Shown: positions 1 through 6,480, counted from the first letter of the stretch. The stretch: DNA of 8,285 bases from Acidobacteriota bacterium (GCA_003224515.1 QHZC01000073.1:1-8285); one strand, 5' to 3'. Numbers and translations are program-made. Notes: generated by a model from the sequence alone, not told the origin.

Positions 1-655
1 AATTCTTCTGGCAGACGGTGACGCCGTCGCGCAGCGGAAGCAAAACTGGGTAGAGCTGCTTCGTTGCGTAGACGAGCCGGTTGAATTCCTGAATGCCTTG
101 TGTGTCAAGGTCATCCGGCGCGGCCGGTCGTGCCGCTTTTCCCGACCACAGCGTGTTGTCGGTAATGAACAATCCGCCTCGGCGAAGCTTGGGCAGTGCC
201 ACGCGCAGCGCGGCAGGGTATTGGCGCTTGTCGATGTCGTTGAAGATCACGTCAAATGTGCCCGGCGATTTTTTCAGCAGTTCAAGCGCGTCGCCGACGC
301 GCACGTCAATGCGTTTACCGACGCCTGCCCGGCGGAAATAATCCTTCGCGCGCCGCGCTTTTTCCGGATCGCCATCCGTGTAAGTCACTTTTCCCTTTGG
401 CCCCGCTGCGCGCGCCAGCCAGATGGCGGAATACCCAATGGCCGAGCCCATCTCAAAAATCCGCTTTGCGCCAGACACCTGCACGAAGAGCGTCAGCATG
501 CGCGCCACGGCCGGGCCAATAATCGGAACGCGGTTCTGCGCGGCGTAATCTTCGATCTCGGTGACCACCGCATCACGTTCCGGCAGAAGCTGGTAAACAT
601 ACCCCTCGACGTCGTCCTGAATGTAGCCGCTGCGCAAATTCTCCGTGCGAATCAT
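1..655 (-). CDS. SAM-dependent O-methyltransferase, family 3 (caffeoyl-CoA O-methyltransferase-like), 3' end cut by window
   Basis: This is a class I SAM-dependent, divalent-metal-dependent O-methyltransferase; substrates of bacterial members are usually unknown small catechol-like molecules. Seen: the gene reads from an ATG at 655 for 218 codons to the window edge, close to the family's usual length of about 220, so only a few residues are missing. The SAM loop is FEMGSAIGYSAIW (residues 67-79). The metal-site segment is FNDIDKRQY (138-146; D140), and the second metal pair is D166-N167 in ITDNTLWSG. The C-terminal RDGVTVCQK is typical. An Asn (N139) precedes D140 where a hydrophobic residue is more common. 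The start is fixed by a GGAGA six bases upstream, lying inside the preceding gene. The ATG overlaps that gene's TGA as ATGA, so the two are probably translationally coupled. The family call is sure; the substrate is unknown. Confidence 0.93.
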   Translation of the reverse strand, partial: MIRTENLRSGYIQDDVEGYVYQLLPERDAVVTEIEDYAAQNRVPIIGPAVARMLTLFVQVSGAKRIFEMGSAIGYSAIWLARAAGPKGKVTYTDGDPEKARRAKDYFRRAGVGKRIDVRVGDALELLKKSPGTFDVIFNDIDKRQYPAALRVALPKLRRGGLFITDNTLWSGKAARPAAPDDLDTQGIQEFNRLVYATKQLYPVLLPLRDGVTVCQKN

Positions 656-1365
656 AGTTTTTCTCCCGGCTTCAGCGCGTAAATTTTTAGCCCTTTGATT
701 TTCTTTGCCTCTTTTCGCAGTGCTTCCGCAGTTCCTGTCAAGAAAGGGAACGTGGCGTAGTGCATCGGCACGACATGCTTCACGCCAAGCAGGCGGATGG
801 CATGCGCCGCTTCGCGCGGGCCCATGGTGAAGCGGTCGCCGATAGGCAGCATCGCGAGGTCCGGCTTGTAGAGTTCGCCGATCAGTTTCATGTCGCCGAA
901 AAGCGCCGTATCACCCGCGTGATACACCTTGAACCCGCCGGGCATGCGAATGATATACCCCGCGGGCTCGCCGCCATAATGCCGTACGCCGTTATCGTCA
1001 ATCGAATTCGAATGAAACGCGTGCGTCATGGTGATCTCAAAATCACCGATAGCCTGCGAGCCGCCCTTGCCCATCGGGCAGGTCTCTTCTGCAAGCCCCT
1101 TGCTCTCAATCCACAGACACGTCTCAAAGCTCGCGGCGATTTTCGGTTTGTGCTGTTTGGCGAAAGTCAGAAGGTCACCCAGGTGATCGGTGTGGCCGTG
1201 AGTCAGAAAAATGGCATCCAGCCGCGTCAATTTCTTCAGAGTCTCCGGACAGAACGGATTCGTCATCACCCACGGATCGATCAAAGCAACCTGGCCCGAG
1301 GGTGTCGTCAGCGAAAACGTGCTGTGGCCAAAATAGGTGATGCGATTGCCCTTGGTATTGAGCAT
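652..1365 (-). CDS. UPF0173 family metal-dependent hydrolase (YtkL-like, metallo-beta-lactamase fold)
   Basis: A 237-residue, single-domain, cytoplasmic metallo-beta-lactamase-fold hydrolase of the UPF0173/YtkL group; no substrate is established that I know of. Seen: the metal-binding signature THGHTDH at residues 55-61, further likely ligands in HAFHS (H115/H118), D152 in YHAGDT, and H202 in VPMHYATFP. The family hallmarks GGEPAGY and LPIGDRFTMGP are also present, and the length is normal. I chose ATG at 1365 over the in-frame TTG at 1368: a GGGAG lies seven bases before the ATG but only four before the TTG. The gene follows the thioredoxin gene after a 65-base gap and overlaps the O-methyltransferase by four bases, so the three probably form one transcript. 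That gap contains a small hairpin just after the thioredoxin stop. No defect is visible. Confidence 0.95.
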   Translation of the reverse strand: MLNTKGNRITYFGHSTFSLTTPSGQVALIDPWVMTNPFCPETLKKLTRLDAIFLTHGHTDHLGDLLTFAKQHKPKIAASFETCLWIESKGLAEETCPMGKGGSQAIGDFEITMTHAFHSNSIDDNGVRHYGGEPAGYIIRMPGGFKVYHAGDTALFGDMKLIGELYKPDLAMLPIGDRFTMGPREAAHAIRLLGVKHVVPMHYATFPFLTGTAEALRKEAKKIKGLKIYALKPGEKL

Positions 1366-1430
1366 CAACGAGCTCCCGCGGCAGTTTTTAGCTTGACCAA
1401 ATACCGCGACCTCGATTTTTCGAAGTAGTT

Positions 1431-1955
1431 CTAGTTGGATCCTGATGTTAACAGCGTGCGAATGGCCGCCTCATAGGTATCCCGCGTGCCCTCGCCGAAT
1501 ACATGCCCTATCTGCCGGCCATCTTTCGCGTACAAAAATGAAGCCGGAAGGACTCCGTTCCAGCTTGGCAGTACCCCCTGGCGGAACAGTTCCTCTCCGC
1601 CCGCTTTTTTCCTGTAGTTGGGAAAAATCGGCTTGTATCGGGCCAGAAAACGCCGCATCAGGATCAAATCACCATCGTCATCGAGGCTCACACCCACAAC
1701 CTTCAATCCCCGTGAAGCGTATTGCTTCGCCAATTCATTCAGCATGGGATACTCGTCGCGGCAGGGTTCGCACCAGGTCGCCCAAAACGTCACGAGCAGC
1801 GGTTTTCCGTGGTATTGCTCAAGCAATTTCTGATAAGCCTCGACGTCGATGAGTTCTGGATCGCGGGGAGCCGTGGTCCTCGGCGCCTGCGGCGCGGCCA
1901 GGGCGGTCGCCGCGGCCAGCAAAACAAGAGAGACAACCCAGGTCTGCATTCTCAT
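1431..1955 (-). CDS. secreted TlpA/ResA-type thioredoxin-fold protein (redoxin)
   Basis: A 174-residue extracytoplasmic thiol-disulfide oxidoreductase of the TlpA/ResA/AhpC-TSA group, which usually reduces disulfides in envelope proteins or during cytochrome c maturation. Seen: a signal peptide (MRMQTW, then a hydrophobic stretch, then an Ala-rich cleavage region around residues 20-24), a low-complexity linker, and a thioredoxin domain from about residue 35. The active site is WCEPC (C62, C65) in the classic TFWATWCEPC context. The cis-proline loop is LPASF (P137), followed by the usual strand and KDG turn. The start at 1955 is set by AAGGA at 1962-1966, six bases upstream, and leaves a proper signal peptide; upstream in-frame starts would add a charged, non-signal extension. 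It is first of three co-directional genes. No cytochrome maturation genes are visible, so the partner is unknown. Confidence 0.92.
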   Translation of the reverse strand: MRMQTWVVSLVLLAAATALAAPQAPRTTAPRDPELIDVEAYQKLLEQYHGKPLLVTFWATWCEPCRDEYPMLNELAKQYASRGLKVVGVSLDDDGDLILMRRFLARYKPIFPNYRKKAGGEELFRQGVLPSWNGVLPASFLYAKDGRQIGHVFGEGTRDTYEAAIRTLLTSGSN

Positions 1956-1961
1956 AGTCAT

Positions 1962-1966
1962 TCCTT
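1962..1966 (-). promoter_or_regulatory. ribosome binding site of the thioredoxin gene (decides start)
   Basis: AAGGA on the minus strand, six bases before the ATG at 1955. It is why that start is preferred over the longer frame opening with TTG at 2024. Confidence 0.7.
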
Positions 1967-2037
1967 CTGCTCTCATTCTATCCATACCCCGGCCGGTTGA
2001 GAAACTCCTTCGCGCCGCGTACAATTCTTCTAGCTGC

Positions 2038-2067
2038 TTGTCGCTCCGGGCAGTCGCGTGGTATAAC
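2038..2067 (+). promoter_or_regulatory. candidate sigma-70-type promoter for the ferredoxin gene
   Basis: TTGTCG at 2038-2043 and TATAAC at 2062-2067 are separated by 18 bases, a fair match to -35 and -10 boxes. It lies about 70 bases upstream of the ferredoxin ATG and points at it. There is no other gene between. The call rests on sequence match only. Confidence 0.45.
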
Positions 2068-2124
2068 GAATTTTTGCCGGTCGTGCTGTTCAGCGGAAGG
2101 GGTGCCGGTCGGCTGTCCGAACAA

Positions 2125-2130
2125 AGGAGA
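2125..2130 (+). promoter_or_regulatory. ribosome binding site of the ferredoxin gene
   Basis: AGGAGA lies six bases before the ATG at 2137. This strong Shine-Dalgarno sequence shows the broken ferredoxin still has an intact translation start. Confidence 0.75.
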
Positions 2131-2136
2131 CCCTTA

Positions 2137-2344
2137 ATGGCTTACGTGATCGCCGAGCCGTGCATCGGCACAAAAGATCGAGAGTGAAACACAACTCTAT
2201 ATCCATCCCACGGAATGCATCGATTGCGGAGCGTGCGTCCCGGTCTGCCCGGTAACCGCCATCTTTGCGCTCGAGGACCTGCCGGAAAAATGGAATAGCT
2301 TCACGCCGATCAACGCCGATTGGTACGCAAAAAAGGGGAAGTAG
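2137..2344 (+). pseudogene. 7Fe-type ferredoxin, disrupted by an internal deletion and frameshift
   Basis: The intact protein would be a small cytoplasmic electron carrier with a [3Fe-4S] and a [4Fe-4S] cluster. Seen: a typical ferredoxin N-terminus, MAYVIAEPCIGTKD, runs from ATG 2137 but hits TGA at 2185-2187 after 16 codons. In the +1-shifted frame the sequence resumes as ESETQLYIHPTEC, then CIDCGACVPVCPV, then the usual C-terminal ALEDLPEKW, ending at TAG 2342-2344. From the family pattern, about 20 codons (a 3n+2 deletion) carrying the segment with three conserved cysteines are gone at about 2178. Those cysteines include ligands of both clusters. No in-frame start precedes the second half, so as written neither piece can make a ferredoxin. 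Promoter and ribosome binding site are intact, so the lesion is either very recent or a sequence error. Confidence 0.88.
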
Positions 2345-2383
2345 CCTAGTCTGCTAGAACGCAACCAGATTTTGCGGTTTTGC

Positions 2384-2411
2384 CCGGCACGCTCCGGCCT
2401 CAGGTTTTTTT
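2384..2411 (+). terminator. weak candidate terminator after the ferredoxin gene
   Basis: A short CCGG/CCGG stem with a six-base loop (2384-2397) is followed after seven bases by a run of seven T (2405-2411). The stem is only four base pairs, so this is a weak call, but it is the only T-tract in the gap between the ferredoxin and hydrolase genes. Confidence 0.25.
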
Positions 2412-2458
2412 CTATGCTGGCTCCCACAATTTCTAGCCCCATTCTTGAACATTGATTT

Positions 2459-2490
2459 GCGCCGAGCGCCTGACGCGCGCCCTTCGGCGC
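2459..2490. repeat. inverted repeat in the ferredoxin-hydrolase gap
   Basis: GCGCCGA (2459-2465) and TCGGCGC (2484-2490) are exact inverse complements around an 18-base, GC-rich centre. No T-tract follows, so it is not a canonical terminator. It could be a structured leader, an operator, or chance in GC-rich DNA. Confidence 0.35.
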
Positions 2491-2549
2491 TGGTTACCAT
2501 GCCAACTCTTTTGGGCCAGAAATCATCTACCATCCTGAATGTGGCGTGT

Positions 2550-2554
2550 GGAGG
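2550..2554 (+). promoter_or_regulatory. ribosome binding site that decides the hydrolase start
   Basis: GGAGG lies six bases before GTG 2561. The upstream in-frame GTG at 2546 lies before this site and has no such sequence of its own. Confidence 0.7.
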
Positions 2555-2560
2555 TCCTGG

Positions 2561-4336
2561 GTGAAGTCTGCTAACTGGAGACTGGCCTTAGCCATTTCAT
2601 TTTTCAGCCTTGCTGTTTTCTCCACGGCCTGGGCCCAGACTCCAGCCGTTCATAAACCGCAGCTGCCACGGAGTCCCTCGCCGCTTGAAGGCCACTGGAG
2701 CGGCTCGCTTCAAGCGGGTGAAGCGGTCCTCCATCTCGTTCTGCATGCTTCAAAGGCAGAAGACGGCTCCTTTAAAGCCACCATCGATAGCCTGGATCAA
2801 GGCGTTTATGGCATCGAAGTGACCTCCTTTACGCAGAAAGACTCCACCCTCCATTTCAATGTGGCTTCCGTGGGCGCTTCTTATGAAGGACGGTTTGCGG
2901 CGGATCACGGCAGCATCGCAGGCGATTGGACGCAGGGCAGCGCAAGCCTGCCGCTTGTTTTTCATCGCCAACCTGCCGGAGCCGGCGCCAAGAAGCCTTC
3001 CGATGCCATCGCAAGCGCCGAAGGAATGTGGCAAGGCGCGCTGGAAGGCAACGGCATGCGTCTGCGGCTGCAATTGCACGTCTTACACGATGATCAGAAG
3101 CAGCTCGTCGCTGCGCTTGATAGTCCCGACCAGGGAGTGAGTGGTTTACCTGCCATCCGTGTGAGCCAGAAAGAGGCGGGCTTTCATTTTGAAATTCCTG
3201 TCGTGAGCGGCGTCTATGACGGCACGCTCAACACTGCAAAGACGGCCATCACCGGAACCTGGACGCAAGACAACGTCGAGCAGAAACTCGATTTTCAACG
3301 CTCGGACCAGCTTCTTGAACTGGTACGCCCACAAAACCCTGTAAAACCATATCCTTACAAGGAAGAAGAAATCACCTTCCCGAACGGAAATGCGAAGATC
3401 TCACTGGCGGGCACGCTCACTGTTCCGCGCGGGCCGGGGCCGTTTCCCGCTGCCATTCTCCTCAGCGGTTCCGGGCCGCACGATCGAGATGAATCTCTCA
3501 TTGGACATCGCCCTTTTCTGGTGTTGGCGGACCATCTAACGCGAAAAGGCATAGCCGCTCTTCGCTTCGATAAACGCGGAATCGGCAAGTCCACCGGCAA
3601 TTACGCAAATGCGACGACTGAGGATTTTGCTAGCGACGCCGAAGCTGCCCTCGCTTACCTGAAAACGCGCAGGGAAATTGACACAAAGAAAACCGGCCTC
3701 ATTGGCCACAACGAAGGTGGCATGATCGCGCCCCTGGTAGCCGCACATTCCAGTGATGTTGCCTGGATCGTCCTTCTCGCGGGGCCTGGCCTCCGGGGCG
3801 AGGACACTCTGCTGCTCCAGTCCGAGCTTATCCTGAAGACCGCAGGCGTCGACGACGAGCAGGTCGCAAAAACACGTGAATTCAACAAACAAACTTACAC
3901 GCTAGTTCGCCAGGAAAGAGACCCGGCAACTCTCGAAGCAAAACTGCGCGACCTGGTGCAGTCCAGCGGCATGAGCGCGTCGCTCCCGCCCGCCGCCTTC
4001 GAATCGCAAGTTCGTCTGATGGTCTCGCCGTGGTTCCGGTTCTTCCTTGACTATGACCCCCTCCCCGCGTTGCAAAAGACGATGTGTCCAGTCCTGGCCC
4101 TCAATGGTGAAAAGGATCTTCAGGTCTCGCCGAAGGAGAATCTTGCTAAAATTCAGAAAGCCTTGCAGGACGGGGGTAACCAGGATTTTCAAACCAGCGA
4201 ATTGCCTGCCTTGAACCACCTCTTCCAGCACTCCCCAACGGGCTCGCCCACTGAATACGGCGGCATTGAGGAGACCATGGCACCGGAGGCTCTGAACACG
4301 GTCTCCGATTGGGTGCTAAAGCACACCGCGCCCTAA
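2561..4336 (+). CDS. secreted alpha/beta hydrolase with two N-terminal repeat domains; catalytic serine replaced by Asn
   Basis: A 591-residue exported protein. Seen: a signal peptide (MKSANWR, hydrophobic 8-22, cleavage at AWA|Q after residue 25). Two related segments of about 97 residues follow (about 41-137 and 152-249), each opening with a GxWxG strand, carrying DSxDQGV, and ending in a (A/T)G(D/T)WTQ strand. An alpha/beta hydrolase domain of the S33-like type runs from about 265 to 591. It has the oxyanion region SGSGPHDRD (302-310), GIAALRFDKRGIGKS, a likely acid D519 in NGEKD, and H553 in LNHLFQ. The nucleophile elbow, normally GHSEGG in this group as I recall it, reads GHNEGG with N384. 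One base change (AGC to AAC) would explain it. If real, the protein is probably not a conventional serine hydrolase. GTG 2561 is chosen for its ribosome binding site and clean signal peptide; the frame can extend to GTG 2546. It stands alone, followed by a GC hairpin. Confidence 0.9.
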   Translation: MKSANWRLALAISFFSLAVFSTAWAQTPAVHKPQLPRSPSPLEGHWSGSLQAGEAVLHLVLHASKAEDGSFKATIDSLDQGVYGIEVTSFTQKDSTLHFNVASVGASYEGRFAADHGSIAGDWTQGSASLPLVFHRQPAGAGAKKPSDAIASAEGMWQGALEGNGMRLRLQLHVLHDDQKQLVAALDSPDQGVSGLPAIRVSQKEAGFHFEIPVVSGVYDGTLNTAKTAITGTWTQDNVEQKLDFQRSDQLLELVRPQNPVKPYPYKEEEITFPNGNAKISLAGTLTVPRGPGPFPAAILLSGSGPHDRDESLIGHRPFLVLADHLTRKGIAALRFDKRGIGKSTGNYANATTEDFASDAEAALAYLKTRREIDTKKTGLIGHNEGGMIAPLVAAHSSDVAWIVLLAGPGLRGEDTLLLQSELILKTAGVDDEQVAKTREFNKQTYTLVRQERDPATLEAKLRDLVQSSGMSASLPPAAFESQVRLMVSPWFRFFLDYDPLPALQKTMCPVLALNGEKDLQVSPKENLAKIQKALQDGGNQDFQTSELPALNHLFQHSPTGSPTEYGGIEETMAPEALNTVSDWVLKHTAP

Positions 4337-4351
4337 ACGAACCGGGCCCTC

Positions 4352-4367
4352 CCGCCCATGTGGGCGG
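4352..4367. terminator. GC-rich hairpin after the hydrolase gene, possible terminator
   Basis: CCGCCC and GGGCGG form a perfect six-base-pair stem around an ATGT loop, 15 bases past the hydrolase stop. No T-tract follows, so termination there is only suggested by its placement. Confidence 0.4.
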
Positions 4368-4422
4368 CGCGCGCCGCATCCAATCGAGGTACGCAATTCG
4401 CGCATCTCCCACGCGAGCGGAA

Positions 4423-4450
4423 TTCATAAATTCGCATGCGGGGTTATGAT
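4423..4450 (+). promoter_or_regulatory. candidate promoter of the GH57 gene
   Basis: TTCATA (4423-4428) and TATGAT (4445-4450) are spaced 16 bases apart. The -10 box is good and the -35 box moderate. A start near 4457 would give a leader of under 20 bases before ATG 4474, with no strong Shine-Dalgarno sequence (only a GAGAG about 14 bases before the ATG). Confidence 0.4.
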
Positions 4451-4473
4451 GTTAGAGAGAAAAAACTGTCCCC

Positions 4474-5451
4474 ATGCCACAGAAATTTCATCTCGCCCTG
4501 CTCATTCACGCGCACCAGCCCTGCGGTAATTTCGAGCACGTCCTCGAAAAGGCCTACGACTCCTCCTATCTTCCATTCATCAAGCACCTTGAAGAGCATC
4601 CGGGAGTTCGTCTCGGCCTTCACTATTCCGGGCCGCTCCTCACGTGGATCGAGAAACATCGGCCTCAGTATTTCGTCCGCCTCAAAAAGCTGGTCCAGGG
4701 CGGCCAGGTGGAACTCGTCGGCGGCGGCTTCTATGAACCAATCCTGGTTTCGATTCCGCCCGAAGATCAACGCGAACAGATTGTGCGTCTGGCCGCCTAT
4801 ATCGAGAAACACTTCGGCCAGCTTCCGTCCGGCGCCTGGCTTGCCGAACGTGTTTGGGAGCCGCAACTTCCCACCGCGCTTGCCGCCGCGAACGTTGCCT
4901 ACACGCTTGTTGACGATATGCATTTCCTCGCCGCCGGTTTCGAACCGGAAGAACTCTATGGCGCCTACATCGCCGAGGACCGTGGCAAGACGGTGTGGCT
5001 TTACCCCGGGCAGAAAGCTTTGCGTTATCTCATTCCGTTTGGCAAAGTCCGAGACGTCATCGCCTATCTGCGCGACGCTGCCAGCGTCCACCCGGGCGGC
5101 GTGGCTGCCATGGGCGACGACATGGAAAAGTTCGGTGTCTGGCCCGGAACGCACGAACACTGTTACAAGGACGGCTGGCTCTCGGATTTTTTTACCGCGC
5201 TGGAGGAAAACGCGGATTGGCTGGCGGTTTCCACGCCTGGCGGCTATCTGGAAACGCGCGCACCTCTCGGGCGCGCCGATTTACCCACCGCTTCCTACAC
5301 GGAGATGATGGAGTGGGCGCTCCCGACGCGCGTCGGGCAGCGCTATCACGAGGTTTTGAAGGAGTTCAACGCGCGACCGGAAATCCAGTCTTTCGTTGGC
5401 GGCGGCTCCTGGCGCGGCTTTGCGGCACGACGGCGCAAAGTCCGCCGATGA
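4474..5451 (+). CDS. GH57 catalytic-domain fragment (first of three)
   Basis: This fragment has 325 codons, of which about 315 look like GH57. The start MPQKFHLALLIHAHQP carries the family's N-terminal HQP strand. The nucleophile is E125 in GAWLAERVWEP. The acid/base aspartate is D215 or D216 in GDDMEKFGVWPGTHE. YSGPLLTW and GFYEPIL are further family blocks. Resemblance runs through GGGSWRGF (ending near 5421) and then changes to an Arg-rich tail (AARRRKVRR) of about nine residues before the stop, which is the out-of-frame reading. The catalytic barrel is essentially complete, so if the break is real this piece might fold, but it lacks the helical domain the family uses to complete its active-site cleft. 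Confidence 0.8.
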   Translation: MPQKFHLALLIHAHQPCGNFEHVLEKAYDSSYLPFIKHLEEHPGVRLGLHYSGPLLTWIEKHRPQYFVRLKKLVQGGQVELVGGGFYEPILVSIPPEDQREQIVRLAAYIEKHFGQLPSGAWLAERVWEPQLPTALAAANVAYTLVDDMHFLAAGFEPEELYGAYIAEDRGKTVWLYPGQKALRYLIPFGKVRDVIAYLRDAASVHPGGVAAMGDDMEKFGVWPGTHEHCYKDGWLSDFFTALEENADWLAVSTPGGYLETRAPLGRADLPTASYTEMMEWALPTRVGQRYHEVLKEFNARPEIQSFVGGGSWRGFAARRRKVRR

Positions 5452-5875
5452 ATTGCTCGAAGCGCGTGATCTGCTCATGCGCGCCCAGTGCAACGATGCC
5501 TATTGGCATGGCATTTTTGGCGGCATCTATGCCCCGCATCTCCGCACCGATCCCTGGCGCAACCTGATTCGCGCCGAGGCCATCGCCGACCGGCAGACTC
5601 CCGGTGCGCTCGTCGCGCGCGTCGAGTTCTTGGACTACGACGCCGACGGCGCCAACGAGCTGCTCTTTACCTCTTTCGATGCTCAGGCTCTTTTGAAGCC
5701 CAATGACGGCGGCACCATCGCCGCGCTCGATTTCCGCCCCGCGGCAGCCACGCTGGTCAATTCCATCTTGCGCCGCCCCGAGGCCTATCATACGCGCTTG
5801 CGTGAAGCCGCGGGAAAGTCCGCTACCGGCGCGGTCGCTTCCATTCACGAACAGACCCGCGTAAAAGCGTCTTGA
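5396..5875 (+). CDS. GH57 middle fragment (DUF1925 helical region and start of C-terminal domain)
   Basis: This frame (5396 is TTG) overlaps the end of the first fragment. True family resemblance begins around 5430-5440 (DGAKSADELLEARDLL). It includes the highly conserved AQCNDAYWHGIFGG, then APHLR, and the first part of the C-terminal domain (VEFLDYDADGANELLF, KPNDGG, ASIHEQTRVK). It ends at TGA 5873-5875 two codons after the resemblance stops. There is no good ribosome binding site and the start is nominal, so I read this as an internal piece of a broken gene rather than a separate gene. Confidence 0.7.
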   Translation: MAAAPGAALRHDGAKSADELLEARDLLMRAQCNDAYWHGIFGGIYAPHLRTDPWRNLIRAEAIADRQTPGALVARVEFLDYDADGANELLFTSFDAQALLKPNDGGTIAALDFRPAAATLVNSILRRPEAYHTRLREAAGKSATGAVASIHEQTRVKAS

Positions 5876-6480
5876 TCTTTGATCCGGCGCGAACACATGC
5901 AGACTACGAAGCGTTGGAACTGCGTGAAGACGCCGGATTCGCCGGCGGCGCATTCACCGTGAAAAACTCCGCGCCTTACGAAGCCGAGCTTTTCCGCGCC
6001 GGTTCCTTGAGGCTGCCAGGCAAGAATGGTTCCGCATCTGCAAAACTTCTGCTCCTCAAGCAGTATTCCTTCAGCCCGGCCCCGAATGGCTTCGAAGCGG
6101 CTTGCGAGATCACGCTGAAGTTTAAGGAAACTCCGGAAAAGCCGGTGGCCGTCGGGATCGAGTCGGTCATCAATCTCCTTGCGCCCACGGAGCCCGACCG
6201 CTTCTTTGAAACGCCTGCAGGCCGCCACAATCTTCGCTTCAGTGGTTCGCTGCCCGGTCCCATCCTGCGCATGGAAGACGGCTGGCAGCGCGTCCGGGTC
6301 GCGTTGCACGCGCCGCTCGTCGAGGAGTTCTGGGTTGCGCCGATCGAAACGGTCTCGGAATCCGAGGAAGGTTTCGAGCGCGTCTATCAAGGTTCGCAGA
6401 TTCTCGCTGTCTGGCGCCCTCCGCTCACCACACAAAAAACCTGGTCCACGCGCCTCGTCTGGCGCATCGAAGCCTTCTGA
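5872..6480 (+). CDS. GH57 C-terminal fragment (DUF1926 beta-sandwich)
   Basis: The third piece opens nominally at TTG 5872 with LIFDPARTHADYEAL and runs to TGA 6478-6480. It contains the conserved blocks GIESVINLLAPTEPDRFFE, RMEDGWQRVRVALHAP, IETVSESEEGFERVYQG and a C-terminal TRLVWRIEAF. In intact homologues this beta-sandwich packs on the barrel. The nominal start overlaps the previous stop by four bases, which superficially resembles coupled genes. Because about 15-22 conserved codons are missing at the joint, I read it as a deletion instead. Confidence 0.75.
   Translation: MIFDPARTHADYEALELREDAGFAGGAFTVKNSAPYEAELFRAGSLRLPGKNGSASAKLLLLKQYSFSPAPNGFEAACEITLKFKETPEKPVAVGIESVINLLAPTEPDRFFETPAGRHNLRFSGSLPGPILRMEDGWQRVRVALHAPLVEEFWVAPIETVSESEEGFERVYQGSQILAVWRPPLTTQKTWSTRLVWRIEAF

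Larger units (their letters stand above)
4474..6480 (+). pseudogene. GH57 4-alpha-glucanotransferase / alpha-amylase-type gene, split into three frames
   Basis: Read through its breaks, this locus encodes one protein of the Thermococcus litoralis 4-alpha-glucanotransferase architecture: GH57 barrel, central all-helical domain (DUF1925), and C-terminal beta-sandwich (DUF1926). Such enzymes cut and transfer alpha-1,4-glucan chains, for example in glycogen turnover. Seen: three consecutive frames with uninterrupted family resemblance, joined near 5420 and near 5866. At each joint a conserved stretch is absent as well as the frame being lost. The first lacks the KYPESN..H/MHK segment that follows WRxF, roughly 12-25 codons. 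The second lacks the segment between SIHEQTRVK and LIFDP, roughly 15-22 codons. Frame arithmetic gives a net loss of 3n+2 and then 3n+1 bases. As written, no full-length enzyme can be made. Codon choice looks alike across all three parts, so they are one ancestral gene. Confidence 0.85.

Noticed and set aside
98..682. Open frame of 194 codons on the plus strand
   Set aside because: It lies opposite the O-methyltransferase, whose motifs are clear on the minus strand, and its own translation shows no recognisable domain.
760..1428. Open frame of 222 codons on the plus strand
   Set aside because: It is antisense to the UPF0173 hydrolase and has no motifs; it is a by-product of GC-biased codons.
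1956..2024. N-terminal extension of the thioredoxin protein to a TTG at 2024
   Set aside because: It would bury the signal peptide behind a charged stretch, and the AAGGA at 1962-1966 fits the ATG at 1955.
2197..2442. Open frame of 81 codons on the minus strand
   Set aside because: It runs antisense through the ferredoxin remnant with its CxxCxxCxxxCP motif; the translation has no family features.
4444..5160. Open frame of 238 codons on the minus strand
   Set aside because: It is antisense to the GH57 catalytic domain, which has active-site motifs in the plus frame.
5366..5953. Open frame of 195 codons on the minus strand across the GH57 breaks
   Set aside because: It covers both frameshift sites but its translation has no domain features, while the plus strand carries AQCNDAYWHG and other GH57 blocks.
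5396..6480. GH57 fragments as natural separate subunits or programmed frameshifting
   Set aside because: Conserved residues are missing at both joints, no slippery heptamer with a downstream structure is evident, and the internal starts lack ribosome binding sites.
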